Below are positions 13,801 through 33,060 of a stretch of 64,000 nucleotides of DNA, in pieces. Position 1 is the first letter of the stretch; every line of letters begins with the position of its first letter. A program made the position numbers and the translations under genes. The stretch comes from Baylisascaris procyonis (Eukaryota; Nematoda; Chromadorea; Rhabditida; Ascarididae). The notes under the pieces are model-generated. The model saw only the letters and a program-made list of their open reading frames with translations. It was not told the origin of the DNA and made no database searches. Location: assembly GCA_037389465.1 (NCBI GenBank), contig JAZARR010000175.1, positions 2,046,001 through 2,110,000 on the forward strand, given 5' to 3'.

Positions 13801-16760
13801 TCAAGGAAAAGAAAAGGTATTTCCTTGCATATATCTTTTGCGATCTGGACTAATCTAAGACTAAGTTGCATGTTATAGTACCCTGAAGCGTCTACGATCT
13901 ATACGTGCCCTGTTAGAACCTGCTTTCTGCACGCACATCAAAAGGTCAAATGAGCACGAAAAAGGGTTCCACAAAAAAATGAAAGTCACCAAATCACTAA
14001 CAAAGCTGTGATTTGTACTTAATCGATAGTAATCTGCAGTGCTTAGCGTTCCGCTATGTAACATAATGCCACTCATTTATGTGCTTTATAGCCTCTGTTG
14101 TGAACTGAATGTTCATAAGAATTACAGTAGTAGTAATTAATTTAAATTTTTCAATTGCAAGTATTTGCACATAGCGAATGCGTTGTAAAAGTAAAAAATT
14201 AAAAATTTCATATACACAGAACATCATACACACGGTTTGATAAGCATCTTTTTTGGCCGCATGACCTGTGATATAAGCGTCACTGAACGAATCAACCAAG
14301 CACCAATAAACACCTATCAACGTCACAAATTATGTAAGTGATCTCGAAATTCTTTGAGCGATTTCCCTTTCAATGGAATTTTTTGAGCGATTTCCCTTTC
14401 AACTTCATTGGAAAATAACTTTCTGATGATTTTCAGCGATCTAATGTTTTTGCTGCTGCGGCTAAGAAATTCAGAAATGCAATCTATCCGATGAAAGGAA
14501 TCGAGCAAAATGTTAGTTCTAAATATTTTTCGATGGAATAATTGCTTTATTCCACAAATATCACACACGGAGCACTACTGAGAGAGTATGGTGCCACTAA
14601 AAGGCTGTTGTCATTTTAGTACATTTTAATATGAACTGCGACAGCGAATTAAGGGTAGGGAAGGTTAATTGTTGGTTTAAGAAAAGCAGATAATCGACAG
14701 AAGGATATAGAGGCCAAAACGATATTTTTGTGCAAACACAATCAATGCGACCTTTTTTTTACAAATCACGACAAGTTTCTGAGCTCAGCATTTTCATAAA
14801 TTTTCAAAGAAGAAACCAATTGTTGCAAAACATCTTGATGACACCGGAAACGACCAATCACGGCATCCATATACTTCTATAATTTTAGATTGCACTATTC
14901 CCATCTCATCGCAACGTTGCCCGCTCTAAACTGATGACCTTAGGACCAGACACTATGAAACTTGATTGAAACTGCTTAGCCAACATTTTTATAGAATCAA
15001 ATTTGAAAACAGTAATAACTGGGCCTAGTAATCTTATTATTATGCACATTTGCATCAAATCAGTATGCGTTCCTCCTTGAACAACAATCCAACGAATGAC
15101 TACTCACCTTCTCGAAGCATAATCCTCCTTTCTTTTTGAATGGCGTTGCATCTATTCATGCATTCTTCCGCGTGGCAAGTGACTCAAAATCGATCCGATG
15201 CAGACAGCCACCGAAACTGAAATGAACCGGACATAAAAACTTTTTAAAGCTAATTTTATTCAAGAATGGTGAAGGCTAAATGTACAATTTTTCCTAGTTT
15301 CTTCTTTTTATTAGCAACGTCATAGATGTTTCAGGATCCTTTAAGTTATTCTGCTTTCATCGTTAGCCAAGTAAAGCCACTCGCTCTTGAATCGCCAGTG
15401 CAGATCACAAATGCTGTATCGTCTCTGCCTTGCAATGGTGTAACCGAACACAGCAATGGCCTAACTCCATGATCGATTTAACTTCGCTGTTTTGTAAACA
15501 GACTCAATTTTCCTGTTTACTTCCTGCTTAATAGTCATAATTCGTCTTTTTCCTTTCGACATATTGAAAAACATAAAAAATTCTTCAGCAATCAATAAGA
15601 AAGGGATCGTCACGAAAAAGTTCAAAATCGAAACAACACAAGAATTCCAAAAAGAAAATCATGAAGGAAACAAAAGGAAAAGATGAAACAAAGACAGGCA
15701 CAACTGACGAGCAACAGTTTCTATCAGAGAAAAAGCAGGCCAAAGAAATTTCATTCAATTCGAGCAAAGCAAAGCAAGCCGAGCCTCAGTTCATCTCAGA
15801 GAGAAAAGTGGATGACGGGCACAACGCAAAAGAAGAGCTATTCAAATCATGTAAAATGGGCAAGGGAGCGTTCAAAACCGGAAAAACAAATAAGGTGCTC
15901 TCATTTGCATTTTTCCTCTTCCTTTTAAGTAACTTCTCCGTTGAACGACTTTATATCTGTTATAAACCTTGCCCTGTTCGTTTGTGGTTTCCTCTTACAC
16001 AGTATCAAATGACATGGGAATATTCCCTAGGCTCTTCCTAAATTAAAATTCATGCTAGTAGCCATAGAAAAGCAACGAACAGTAAGAAAGTGAAGCTACC
16101 CTATCCTTCCTTCGCCTCTCAGGGATTGAAGGCAGAAAGTGAAGGAGCTGCGACTTCTAATAGTGGATTCATCGAATTCATTGAATGTTTGAAAACCTGA
16201 AATAGCGATGGGACGACTTCAGTAATTTATATCCGTATATTCAAAAATATATTGAAGAAAATGAAACCTAGTTATTAATTTTCGGCGGTATCCTCTCCTC
16301 TTTTGTATGAAAAACTTGTTGGCAAAAACCGCCATGAGTTGTTTTAATGAACGGTTGAAAGCCTATAATGTCGGAAGACAAATAACTAGTAACGATGAAT
16401 AGTGGCATTCGTGGGCAGAGAGTAGGGCTCGATGGAAAGCAAAGGTGGCCGGCCATAAACCCGTGGAAAAAAGGATAAAAACCAACACTGTAGTTCTGAA
16501 GCAAAAAAAAAAAAGCAGAAAAAAACAACTAAAACGGTGAAATGCTTAGTAAAGTATTAAAATACGAACTTTAGGCATGGATTAACAGGTGGATCAGACT
16601 GCTTTCAGATGCGTTTTAGCTCAATATGTGTCTTTAAAATAAAGGAATTTAGGAGAAAGCTAATCAAGACGATGACGATGATTACGATGAAGGAGATGAT
16701 ACATTGCAAGGAATTAAATCGCTCAAACAGGATCTCGATATTCCTTCAACGGTCGACTGA
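10868..16760 (+). CDS. Unrecognised single-pass membrane protein with Pro/Lys-rich and acidic regions, 5 exons
   Basis: No family recognised. Exons 10868-10966, 12247-12688, 13749-13816, 15589-15894 and 16653-16760 join in phases 0, 1, 0, 0 to give about 340 residues ending in TGA. The five pieces have canonical splice edges (for example TTC/GTAAGT, CTTTGCAG, CTTCAG), and phase agreement over four junctions is the main evidence that this is one gene. Residues 2-19 (DLLMILHILWISLLIIFC) are a hydrophobic anchor followed by TTKKRR, so the bulk is probably cytosolic. The middle (about 60-140) is rich in Pro, Ser, Ala and Lys (TPPSPMFKSPPPKPP), then comes a Lys/Ser-rich region (about 205-305) and an acidic patch (NQDDDDDYDEGDD) before the C terminus. 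Mostly low complexity and probably disordered. Exon 2 could alternatively read through to TGA at 12736-12738, giving a shorter protein. Confidence 0.72.
14354..14402. repeat. 20-bp direct repeat, 29-bp period
   Basis: TTGAGCGATTTCCCTTTCAA occurs at 14354-14373 and again at 14383-14402, identical, inside intron 3 of the membrane-protein gene. A small local duplication. Confidence 0.8.
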
Positions 16761-17151
16761 AAGGCGATTTTATTCAACTTGCTCTTAAATATTCTTCACA
16801 GTGATCAACTGTACTCGTTTCGTTGCTATCGATTATGTGTCATATCTGCCAACGCTCAATCAGTTCAGCTATAAAATCAATAAATCATCTCTTGATTACT
16901 GTCCAAGTTTTTGCACCAAGCTCATATCATTGTCTTCTTTATGCAGTCATCCAAGACCTAAAGGATGGACAATTTGAAGCTTGTTCATATCCGGCATATT
17001 CGATGAGCGTGGAGGTTGCGATGCAACAAGATCACGCAAAGTCAAAGACCAGCAGCAAACGTTGAGCTGCAGAGAACCATGGTACATCAAAATGCTGCCT
17101 TCTTGACAGCTATTAGTGATAGCCTGCCTGTATGTGGGGCCACAGGGTTCT

Positions 17152-17185
17152 AGGTAACCATCACAGGAACCTGCAATGGTTACCT
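17152..17185. repeat. Perfect 10-bp inverted repeat
   Basis: AGGTAACCAT at 17152-17161 and its exact complement ATGGTTACCT at 17176-17185 are separated by 14 bp. It could form a small hairpin; no element boundary is evident around it. Confidence 0.7.
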
Positions 17186-18692
17186 ATATCACATGAAAGA
17201 GAATATTAAGTTGAAATATCCGTAGCCACTCATCACCTCAACTGTTTTTCTAAGGGCGACTTCCAAAGACATGGTGATCTCCAATTTTTATCAATCTCCA
17301 AGATAAGCAAAAATGTCTGCATATAAGGAGTGCACCTGATTCGATGAACTAATCAGGCAAATGTGGCAGCGACCTATCCGACAACCTCATAGACTCGACC
17401 TAGTGCAGCAGAACATCGAACAGCGGAGCAGTGAAACACGGAAACGATTTGCATTCTTGCAACCCCGCATATAAAAAAAAAGAGTTCCTGGCTTGATAAC
17501 AAATAAGAAAATATGCGTAAAAATGAATTTCGTGATTTAACTGGCTCGAATTACGATAAAAATTGGCTTTTTGGAATCCACCTGTGTGGTGGAATGAATA
17601 ATCCGATAGGATATAAAGCGCATGCAAGTATCCCGATTACAAGACCTTCAAATTACTATAATTTCTTTCAGCGCTGGTGGATCAATTTCACTATTGACGT
17701 AGGACGTCAACTATCAATATATCATTTCGGTGAGTGGCGTAGGATGTGAGTTCCGGGGTTTACAGACTTAGAACATGGCAAGTTAGCGGCATTTCATGCA
17801 TAATTTTGAAGACAATATGGTAAAAGTGAACTCTTCAGGAGTGGCATCCGCGTGCCTACTCCGAATTCATATAGCCCATCGCCTACGTCGATTTCAGGCC
17901 AGTCGGTTGATACGAAAGTACTTTTGAATATTTGGCTTTCAATAAACGTATGCAATGATCGGCTCCCATAAGTTTATTAATTAGACCTAACTAGCTATTC
18001 AAACTGCCTTAAGCCTGCATTCCTGATTAGCATTATAAAAGCGATTCAGAATTTTATGCTGATTTTAGTTCGTCAGGTTTTGATAAAAATGCGGAAAAAC
18101 GTGTAGCCCTTCATTGTTTCGTTCAAGGGGTTTTCGATAAGGTGTGCCAAGCTTCGTTCTGCTTATTTGTAAATGTTAGTGTCGATCGGATGCCTGGAAG
18201 TGACTGTTTCAAAAGGATTGTGCTTCCATTCGACAGGGATGCATTTCTTGCGTTGACAGAAATTCCCAAGCATCTTTAAACTTCCCAAGTTGGAAGAAAT
18301 TTCCTAGCGTCTTATAGATTTCGAACCGTCAGTGTTATCTATAAGGGTAAAACTGTTAACTGAAAAAAAATATGGAGTGCTGACCAATTACAAATAATCG
18401 CGCAGTGCAGGAATGTTTCTTGTTTAGCATTTTTATTTACGTTCAGTGTTTCAGTTTGAAGTTGAAAAATTCATTCACCTTCAAACAGGTCGAATAAAAA
18501 ATGTCCCTCGGCTAGGGAACCTTTCTACCGCAGGAAAAGAGAGGCCGAGTGGCAATTATAACACGGCTTAATTGGCTCCCATTTTTATTTGTCAATTCCA
18601 TAGTTATGGTAAGGAACTTAACAAAATCAAAGAAAATTAAACGAACCACAATCTCATTTATTCGCAAGACTTCTTTTCATTCGTTCTTGTTG

Positions 18693-19084
18693 TTGTGACT
18701 TGCGGCTGTAGCACCACATATAGGTAGAGGGCAGGAGCCGATAACTATTTGCCGATGCTGACACGCAACAGCACGAGCGAAGTAGAAGAGTTAGTTTATG
18801 GGGAGCACCACTATCCCCAAACACGAGTAGAACTAAAGACGTCGAGATGGATCGAAGCCCGACTTATATAGGGCCCAGATATCGCCTGGGGGGCACAAGA
18901 GCACATAAGCCGATCAATGACATTTTGAGAAGAACATTAAACAATAATTGACTATACGAGCGTTAGATCACAAGTAGATACGATGAGTTGGCTCTTCAGT
19001 GCCATATCCAACACTCATCAATTTCGTTCTCAGACCTTGTGTAGCTGTTAATTTAATATCTACTGTGAGCAATAATAACTTTGA
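18693..19084. mobile_element. Candidate ~390-bp non-coding insertion or solo LTR
   Basis: A block visibly richer in G and C than its surroundings lies between two copies of CTTGTTG (18686-18692 and 19085-19091), which could be a target-site duplication. Inside are a TATA-like CTTATATAGGG near 18861-18871 and AATAATAACTT near the right end, the order of promoter and polyadenylation signals in an LTR. No coding sequence, and the ends are not a clean TG...CA pair, so this is only a candidate; a promoter region of the downstream gene is the alternative. Confidence 0.3.
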
Positions 19085-19148
19085 CTTGTTGCATATGAAT
19101 AAGCTGACGAAGATAAGGAGGGCGGAAGGATAAGCTCCCATAGAGTTG

Positions 19149-25995
<6,847 letters not shown>

Positions 25996-27198
25996 ATTTC
26001 ATCGATATGCATCTGGAGCTGAGCATTTGAACTCATTGATTCAAGAATATTCCACAATTTCCCCTATGAGCCTCAACTTAATCTGATTCAAAATTTGAAT
26101 TGAGATTCTAAACTTGATCAAAATTGTCGATCAAAATTTGCATCTGAAAATTAGAAATAAATCTGTGAAACAGACTGATTTCATCGTGGATGATTGCGCA
26201 GATGAACATCTCTTTTCGAGATAACTGCAGCAAAGCAAACACGCTTATCGTATAGCAGTAATGTTCAAATGCCTAGCGTTCAGATGATATTCAGTGCTAT
26301 TTTGTGGCACTTGATAAAGAAAAACATCAATAAAACTTTAAGGATAGTATGTGATTGTAAATATCACATATTACATGTTCAACGAGGTGAGAGGCACTGC
26401 AGAATTGCTGATAGCCTACCACATATAAGAAAGAGAAGGATGTTTTTGAAGGTATAGGGAAAATATAACCCCAAAAACACGATATTCAATTTGATGCTAA
26501 TCTTGACTTGCCTATGAAGAAACACCAAAAATTCTTACGGCTATAGTCACGATAGAATCACGATCAAGTGATATGCTTAGCCGAATGCCTGTCGCCAAAA
26601 ATAAAACTCTTTATTCGATTTCATAACAAGCAAATAGCAACGCAGGTAGACATTCGACAAATATCTTACAATACTTTCAAATATCGCTATTTATTAGAGA
26701 AAACCCACAATCCATTCAGCTGTTCGTATGAGTGAGAGAGACGATAGTACTTTTCTTTTTCTAACCACCTCCAGTATGATATAAGCTATTCTTCTATTCT
26801 CAGTTCGTTGTTTAGATAGTATTGGCATTCTTTGAACATTCTGCAAGCAAAACTATATGACGTAACTATGTGGGAGTATAAGGACAATACACAAATGTGC
26901 ACTTGAATTTACGTTCATGATGATACCGCTGAATAACGTACAAAATTTCGCAGGAGCAAATAGAACTCTCAGAGAAGCAAATAATTAGAAGTAGCAGTGT
27001 TAGCGATAGCATAAGTATTAATAGTAGCAACACTGGTGCCAATAAATTCCCTCACTCCCCGGCAAAAAATAAACGCATACTGTTCAAGATTTAAGCTGTA
27101 CCTGGAGGGTTGGTTTTTGATGTAGTGCCCTGAAGCGAAATTCTCTAAGAGTCGATGTGGTGCGATATATTTCCCGCGTATTTCATATTTTTGCAAAT

Positions 27199-27243
27199 GG
27201 ACTAATCTGCAAGACATTAGAAAAGGACTAATCTGTAAGACAT
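27199..27243. repeat. Short tandem duplication, 26-bp unit
   Basis: GGACTAATCTGCAAGACAT at 27199-27217 is repeated with one change at 27225-27243. The next 100 bp also hold two related copies of a GGATCTTTATT stretch, so this is a small patch of local duplication. Confidence 0.75.
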
Positions 27244-28340
27244 AGTTGGATCTTTATTTTATTATTTCATTCTTGATGATTCGAAGGAATCTTTATTATT
27301 ATAAGGACTAAGCTGGATCTTTATTATTATTTTATTTTAGAATAATTCGAACGTTATGAAGGTTGGAACCATATTAGTTAGTAAGACAGCCCCATCTCCT
27401 TTTAGTGTAAAATATTTGTGAGTCATGCTTAGCAAAAGTTGCAATTGAAGCGTGAAATTGAAAAGCCAATAAAAAACATTCTTACAGATCAATGTTGAGC
27501 ACTACGTTTAGTTTCAGCCATTGAAAATGCAAATGATTGCTATTGATATTAATTTTGCTTTTTCTCACTATGAAAATTGCATAAATTGATTCTCTCTAAG
27601 CAGAAATTTTCACTCTTTCATACAAAAATTCCAATTTTTTTCTCCCTTAATAAGTTCGGATTACCAAACGTAATGAATACGTACTGACAATTTTATCATA
27701 TCCGTTGCACCTATTTTGTTCGATGTTTTCAGTTCATAGCTCATGGTGGTTATATGTCAGGATTTAGAGTGCTTAATTTAAGGCTAGAAAGTGTACGCAT
27801 GTAAGAACTTATTTAATAATAAACTTTGATTTTCTTATTTTTGTGCTTAGATTCCATGTGTATGTGTGTAGTTCAAGTGATTTAACGCATCTTTGAAGCA
27901 TTACTTTTGAAGTATCAATATAATCGCTAAACAGCGAAAGAATCTCGAACAAAAGGCCCGTTTGATATTTACTCACTGAGTGCGCTATGTTAGATAAATC
28001 TGCAGGGTATGAAAGCATGTTATCTCGAGTGAGCCATTCCCAGCCCCTCCCCATTTTCCCCACCCTCTCTCACTGAAAATATCCCCTCGTTTACAAAATG
28101 TTCCTTTTTTTTCTTATCCTCTACTTTTCCTTTCTTTCATCGCTAAGCTTGAAAAAGTATAATAGCTTAAATGTTACACATGTGATTTTTGCAGCTTGTC
28201 AATGTTTCAGCTTGAGAAGTTTCCATCAGTTTATCGATAAGCTTACCTGGACATCTTCCCTAAAAGATGGGAAAATGTTGAGCCCAGAGGTTTTATTCTC
28301 GATAATAGCATAGAAAGTTTTTATCTCGCGGCAACATCTG

Positions 28341-28508
28341 TTAAGCTACGCACTCATTGAAGCGCTTATTGAATTCTTCCAGTTGATAGGTTTTCCCTTC
28401 AGCAGCTGTAAATATAAGAATTCCATATTCCCGATGGTGAACGGCGTTCGTTTGCACTTCATCATCGATATTGCGTGTCTTCAAATCGGAACTGTCTTCC
28501 AATGAAAG
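28341..28508 (-). CDS. Possible terminal exon of an unrecognised minus-strand gene
   Basis: Read on the minus strand, the acceptor CTATTTCAG is followed by 55 codons and a TAA at 28343-28341, starting LSLEDSSDLKTRNIDDE and ending EFNKRFNECVA. Composition is protein-like (charged, mixed, with no low complexity), unlike chance frames in this AT-rich DNA. A second minus frame at 28462-28710 lies just upstream but is in a different frame with no clear donor joining them. No family is recognised; it could be a real last exon, a pseudogene piece, or chance. Confidence 0.3.
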   Translation of the reverse strand, partial: LSLEDSSDLKTRNIDDEVQTNAVHHREYGILIFTAAEGKTYQLEEFNKRFNECVA

Positions 28509-30489
28509 CTGAAATAGCCTGAGTGATGATGGCTGACAGGAGTGGCTGGAACCGGTTCTGAAGAGCAACTACCGCTTCGAAGAAATTCACACGCCAAAGA
28601 ATGGGATGGCACGGCGACATAGACGAGACAAAAATTGAATTCGTGTCATGTGGTGCCTGGCGCGAACCAGCTGGTCTGCCTTCGTCTACTGCTTCCCACG
28701 TTCGTTGCACACCTGGACCGTTTCACTTTTTCCTGCAGTTTTTTGCATACGCATTTTCTCTCTCCCTCCTTGTCTCTCTGTCCTCAACGACAGGTGCTGT
28801 CGTACTTCTACCAAACATATTGTGATATTGTTAAGTATTGCTGTTTCGTTAACATGAATATTGTATTCATGACGATAAGTTTCGTACTTTAGTATGAGCG
28901 TTCTCTGATGTCCGTGCTCATTCTCTGTCATTATAAAGTGCTTCGATTAGGTGAGATAGCAAGTATCTCCCTAAGGTGTGCACCAATTTAACAGCTATTA
29001 TTGCGATTTTGTTTTAATTTAATTTTAATTTATTGTATATGCAATGGGCGTTCGTTAGAATTTAAAACTTTCTTGTTTTTAATATGCCGCATGCAAAACA
29101 CATTTCCAATGTATCAAGCAGTCTAAAGCTTGAAACGTTTCATTGCGAATATCTTCAAACGTTTGCTCTCTTATCATTTACCTTTTCAGGAAAAATGTTT
29201 TATTGAGTTGCATCTAAGATTGGGCCGACTTCTGCGAAAGATAACCGGAAGCGTTGTATTTGTGGCATGAATGGCGTTCGTCATTTTTGCAACGTCAAGA
29301 CGGCAGCGAATATCACATACGACGATCACATTGGTGGCTGGTACGGAACGTCGCAGACCCATTGGAATTATTGACTTCGGCTTACAAAAACTCAAACAAC
29401 GCTGTTTTTTTCTTTTTTTTTGAAGGGCTATGTGGAGAGTTGCTGGAAGTATGTGTGACACTTGCAAGGTGTCATTGCGACCTTTACGGCTTGCTTATTC
29501 TTCCATTTCCTTCTTCCTTGCCTCCTTCCCTTCCCTTCTTTCTATCCTCTTTCCAGTAAAATCACTTGCAAACAAAAAATGCAAAAACATTTGGATGAAG
29601 TGGATGGCCTTGTTAGATGAGATTATCAAAAATATTGAAGGGAAATAATTAAGTATTTTGCAATGCAATTTTTTGTGAAATTCTCAAAATAACGAATTTC
29701 AAACATCTCATGAGAAGGCGAAATGAATATCGGACGCTATTTTTGTTTGTTGCACGTCAACAACCGCATATCCAACGATATCGGCATGACCTTTCAATGA
29801 AGGCAACTTCACATTTCATTATTATAAACTTCAAATAATACGAACAAAACTCAGAAAACACTAAAGTTACTATAGATCATATGCTAATATCTAAGTGAAA
29901 CCCCACAAAAAAGTCATCATCTGATTCTCACAGATGGTTTCAGCAAAGCATACCGCCTTCTAATGCAAGCGATTCTAGTCCTTTCGAAGTGATAAGCATT
30001 GTTTGATAATCAATGAAGGCTTTCTTCGGACAGGTCCTGTGCTCTTGCTCTGCTGCTTTCCGAGTAGAGCCTATGTCACTGAGCTATGATGAGTGCTTCA
30101 CCTTTCTAGTGTTTGTTGCCTCAGTCTCACCATTTCTAGTATGCATATAACGCAGCAAGTCTGGTGGGTGTATCGCCGATAGCAGACTTAAAATTGATAT
30201 CGGTTATGGTAGAGGGCATATGAATATGGTTATCAAATTATATTAAAGCACGTTTAAGCTATGCTCAGATATTCATAATAACTATTTTTTGATGACTAGT
30301 AAAAAACATTCGTGCAGATTCCTTCGAACCTGCTACTACGCAGATTCCGCGCAAGTGCTCTTCCACTGAATTTCCTGCTGTTGCCGTTTAACGCACTGTA
30401 AACAAAATACACAAAGCGTTTCATCACAAATTATGAAATAGTTGAAAATATGAGTAAAAAGCATGAATATACATCATTTAGTCTCTAGA

Positions 30490-30726
30490 ATGGATTGTTT
30501 ATTGTATGAAGCATTCGATTTGCTAGTTGGGTGTTGTTTATGCATATCGGCATATCTGATTTATCAACGTGGTGTCCTTGAAAACGGAGAAGAATTGTTG
30601 TCGTGTTCGCGTCTCCACTCGAAATCGTCGTTTGGTCACTATGAACGCATCTACGAATGCTGTTTACACAGGCTCGAAGATAATCAACAAAATTCTTCAA
30701 TGAAATCTTGCATATTCTCAGCCTAA
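30490..30726 (+). CDS. Possible 78-residue single-exon membrane peptide
   Basis: ATG at 30490 lies one base after an acceptor-like TTTAGTCTCTAG, which would suit trans-splicing, and the frame runs to TAA 30724-30726 with AATAAA starting within about 20 bp. The N terminus is hydrophobic (residues about 9-24, FDLLVGCCLCISAYLI) and could be a signal peptide or anchor; the rest is Cys/Ser/Glu-rich (six further Cys or more). The opposite strand is also open across most of it (30485-30754), which weakens the case. No family recognised. Confidence 0.33.
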   Translation: MDCLLYEAFDLLVGCCLCISAYLIYQRGVLENGEELLSCSRLHSKSSFGHYERIYECCLHRLEDNQQNSSMKSCIFSA

Positions 30727-31420
30727 AATGACGCCGATGAATAAAAATTTTCATCGGTTTTCAAGCATTTTGTAGCCATAACGAAGTAGTGCTTCCACTA
30801 TGCAAATGGTTACAACGAATAAACATTTTTTTTTCTGAACTGTTTATTACTTAAGAAGTAATGCATTTGTTTTGTCATAAATAATCGATTTTGATTGAAT
30901 AAGATCGCCGATGTATTGAGCAAAAAAAAAAGAAAAATAATAAAAAATAAACAAAATTTCTTTAAAAAATCGACAACTAAGCGCTTGCAGCTTAATAAAA
31001 AAACAAGTACATGTGATGTTTACGAGTTGCCTTTCATTTTAAGAATAAACTTTAATAGTCATCGCTGAAAATGCATTGCCCAGTGCGTATATGGTGATCA
31101 GTTGTGATAAAATATCAAACGGGCTTTAATTAATGTCTCGGATTAACCAGCTTGAACGTGATGGAAAAGAAACCTTTCGAAGTTGCTTCAAGTGTTTAAT
31201 TCCCAGGCATTTTATTCAATAATGGTAGAAAAATACCAAAGAAGCGGTTTCAATGATCGCTTCTATTGGCCGACTTGAAATATACCTCAAGGGCATTGCA
31301 TGTTTTACTGGGCATTGGGCAGCTATAGAAAGAAAGTGAAATTGAGCGATAAACAGTCTAGCAGATACATGCATTCGTAGATTGACCAGTAAGGTCTGCA
31401 GGTGCTGCAAAACAATTAAT

Positions 31421-31925
31421 ACGATATGCGTTGTTTTGGGTTAATCTAAAGTCAAACGTGAATCAAATTTACGATGTGGGGTCCGAAAATAACTCCAAAG
31501 GAGACAAAGATATGTGCATCACTTACGGAAAAGATTGATGAATTGTAAAATCTTTGGAGCTACCTCTATTAGATTGATTCAAGCAGAATCCGATTACCCG
31601 TGTTGATATAGTTTTCTACTTAGAAAGCTTTATGCCTTAAGTTTGTAAATTTGAACATATATGTTCATATAAAGGCATGCAAGTTCAATTCGTTCATTGC
31701 CAAAATGGTTTGAAGGTTATTCATAAACACATGGAAATAGAGATAATCCAATTTCTACGCATGGTTAACTTATGTTTCTCTATACAATTTTATTCACATT
31801 CGTTTATTCACTCTGTATTGGCAACATTTATTACGATATGCGTTGTTCTGGGTTATTCTAAGGTCAAATCGGTGCATGAGGGATTTGGAAATAACTCCTA
31901 AGGAGACAAAGACATATCATCACCT
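31421..31925. repeat. Imperfect direct duplication, two ~100-bp copies 412 bp apart
   Basis: 31421-31525 and 31833-31925 share ACGATATGCGTTGTT, GGGTTAWTCTAA and AATAACTCC followed by AAGGAGACAAAGA, with small gaps. The unit between them does not match anything else noticed. Confidence 0.7.
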
Positions 31926-32979
31926 TCGTTATTTTCAAAATAAAAGCCGCTTGGATGGAATTTTCAAACATTATATGGTCGTAGTTGAAGAAACGATAGA
32001 AGTTAAGGATTTACTACTGTTTCATATAGTTGTCTGCGTCAAACTATATCTAAATGTATCATGGACTCGTAAATCGATTAGGTTTTGATTGAGGCTTTAC
32101 CGGAGTGGCGTTGCATATCGAACATTTCGATGCTTCAGCCCTATAACCGAATAAATTAACACCCCCATCCTCTCGTTTGTTTCTGTTCAGCAACATCTGT
32201 TTTGGCTAAATTAATGCCTCTCATCTCTCATTGTTTTGCTGTTTAATAACACATGTGTTTATAATCGGATTAAAGTGCATTCGAATGTTAAACATATTAT
32301 GATGGGCATTGCTTATATGCAACGTTTTTAAATATAAACAAGACATCTGATTTGTCGATTGATAATCGTGTTGAAGGCGGAGTCAATTGACAGCTCTCTG
32401 AAGGTCGTGCGTCTATTTTTTGAAACTGCGAAACTTCCACCGAAATTAGCTCATTGAATTTGGTTTGTTTACAATACGAAAGGCGGCCAGTTCAAACAAT
32501 ATCGTTATTTGTGATTTTATTGCACAACAATAAAGAAAACTTTGAATTTCCCTCCCCTTCTTGAATACCGACCGCCTCATACTTTAGCGCTTCCTATTGA
32601 CAGTCGCAATTATGTGGCAAGGAAAAAAACAATTATAGGACGCGAATATTTTGTACTTTTGATAATCAAGTAAGCACTTGTGCGCCTCTTTTAGCTGACC
32701 GACCGGTTTTACTAGCCATTAAGAGAATGTCGTATATAAAGAATGCTGCGTTCATATTTTAACTGATCTAGATGCCTATTTGAATCTGAAATTAAAGATC
32801 TGTTATGGTGTGATTTGGCCGACGTAAAACGGATTGGAATGCTTGGATTTTTTGTAGCATTCAAATGTTCATCAATCCTTTGTGAAGCTGAAGGATCAAT
32901 AGAACGTGTGACATGAGTGATTACCCTATAGTGCATATTTTATCAATCAACACAAATTTTAGTAAGTCGACATTTGGTG

Positions 32980-33060
32980 TTTCCCGAGTTGAAACTTTTA
33001 CACAGATATCAGACATCAGACACACACACGCACACACACAAAAATTTACATAGACACTAT
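32980..33060. repeat. CA-rich repeat with CCGAGTTGAAACT flank
   Basis: A CCGAGTTGAAACT block is followed by CAGACA motifs and an ACACACACGCACACACAC microsatellite. The reverse complement of 41405-41500 has the same order, so this is probably a dispersed repeat family rather than an isolated microsatellite. Confidence 0.55.

Larger units (their letters stand above)
16761..19148. other. Intergenic, no gene supported
   Basis: Separates the unrecognised membrane-protein gene from glutamate dehydrogenase. It contains a 10-bp inverted repeat at 17152-17185 and a GC-richer block at 18693-19084. An open frame at 17513-17749 has no splice partners or recognised similarity. Nothing else is supported. 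Confidence 0.5.
25996..30489. other. Mostly intergenic, possible coding fragments
   Basis: Downstream of glutamate dehydrogenase, AATAAA occurs at about 26155, plausible for its polyadenylation. Apart from the minus-strand fragment at 28341-28508 and open frames on both strands around 29190-29470, nothing convincing is present. A C-rich pyrimidine tract lies at 28036-28074. Confidence 0.4.

Noticed and set aside
14323..14568. 81-codon minus frame in intron 3 of the membrane-protein gene
   Set aside because: It contains the 20-bp local duplication and has no similarity or splice context.
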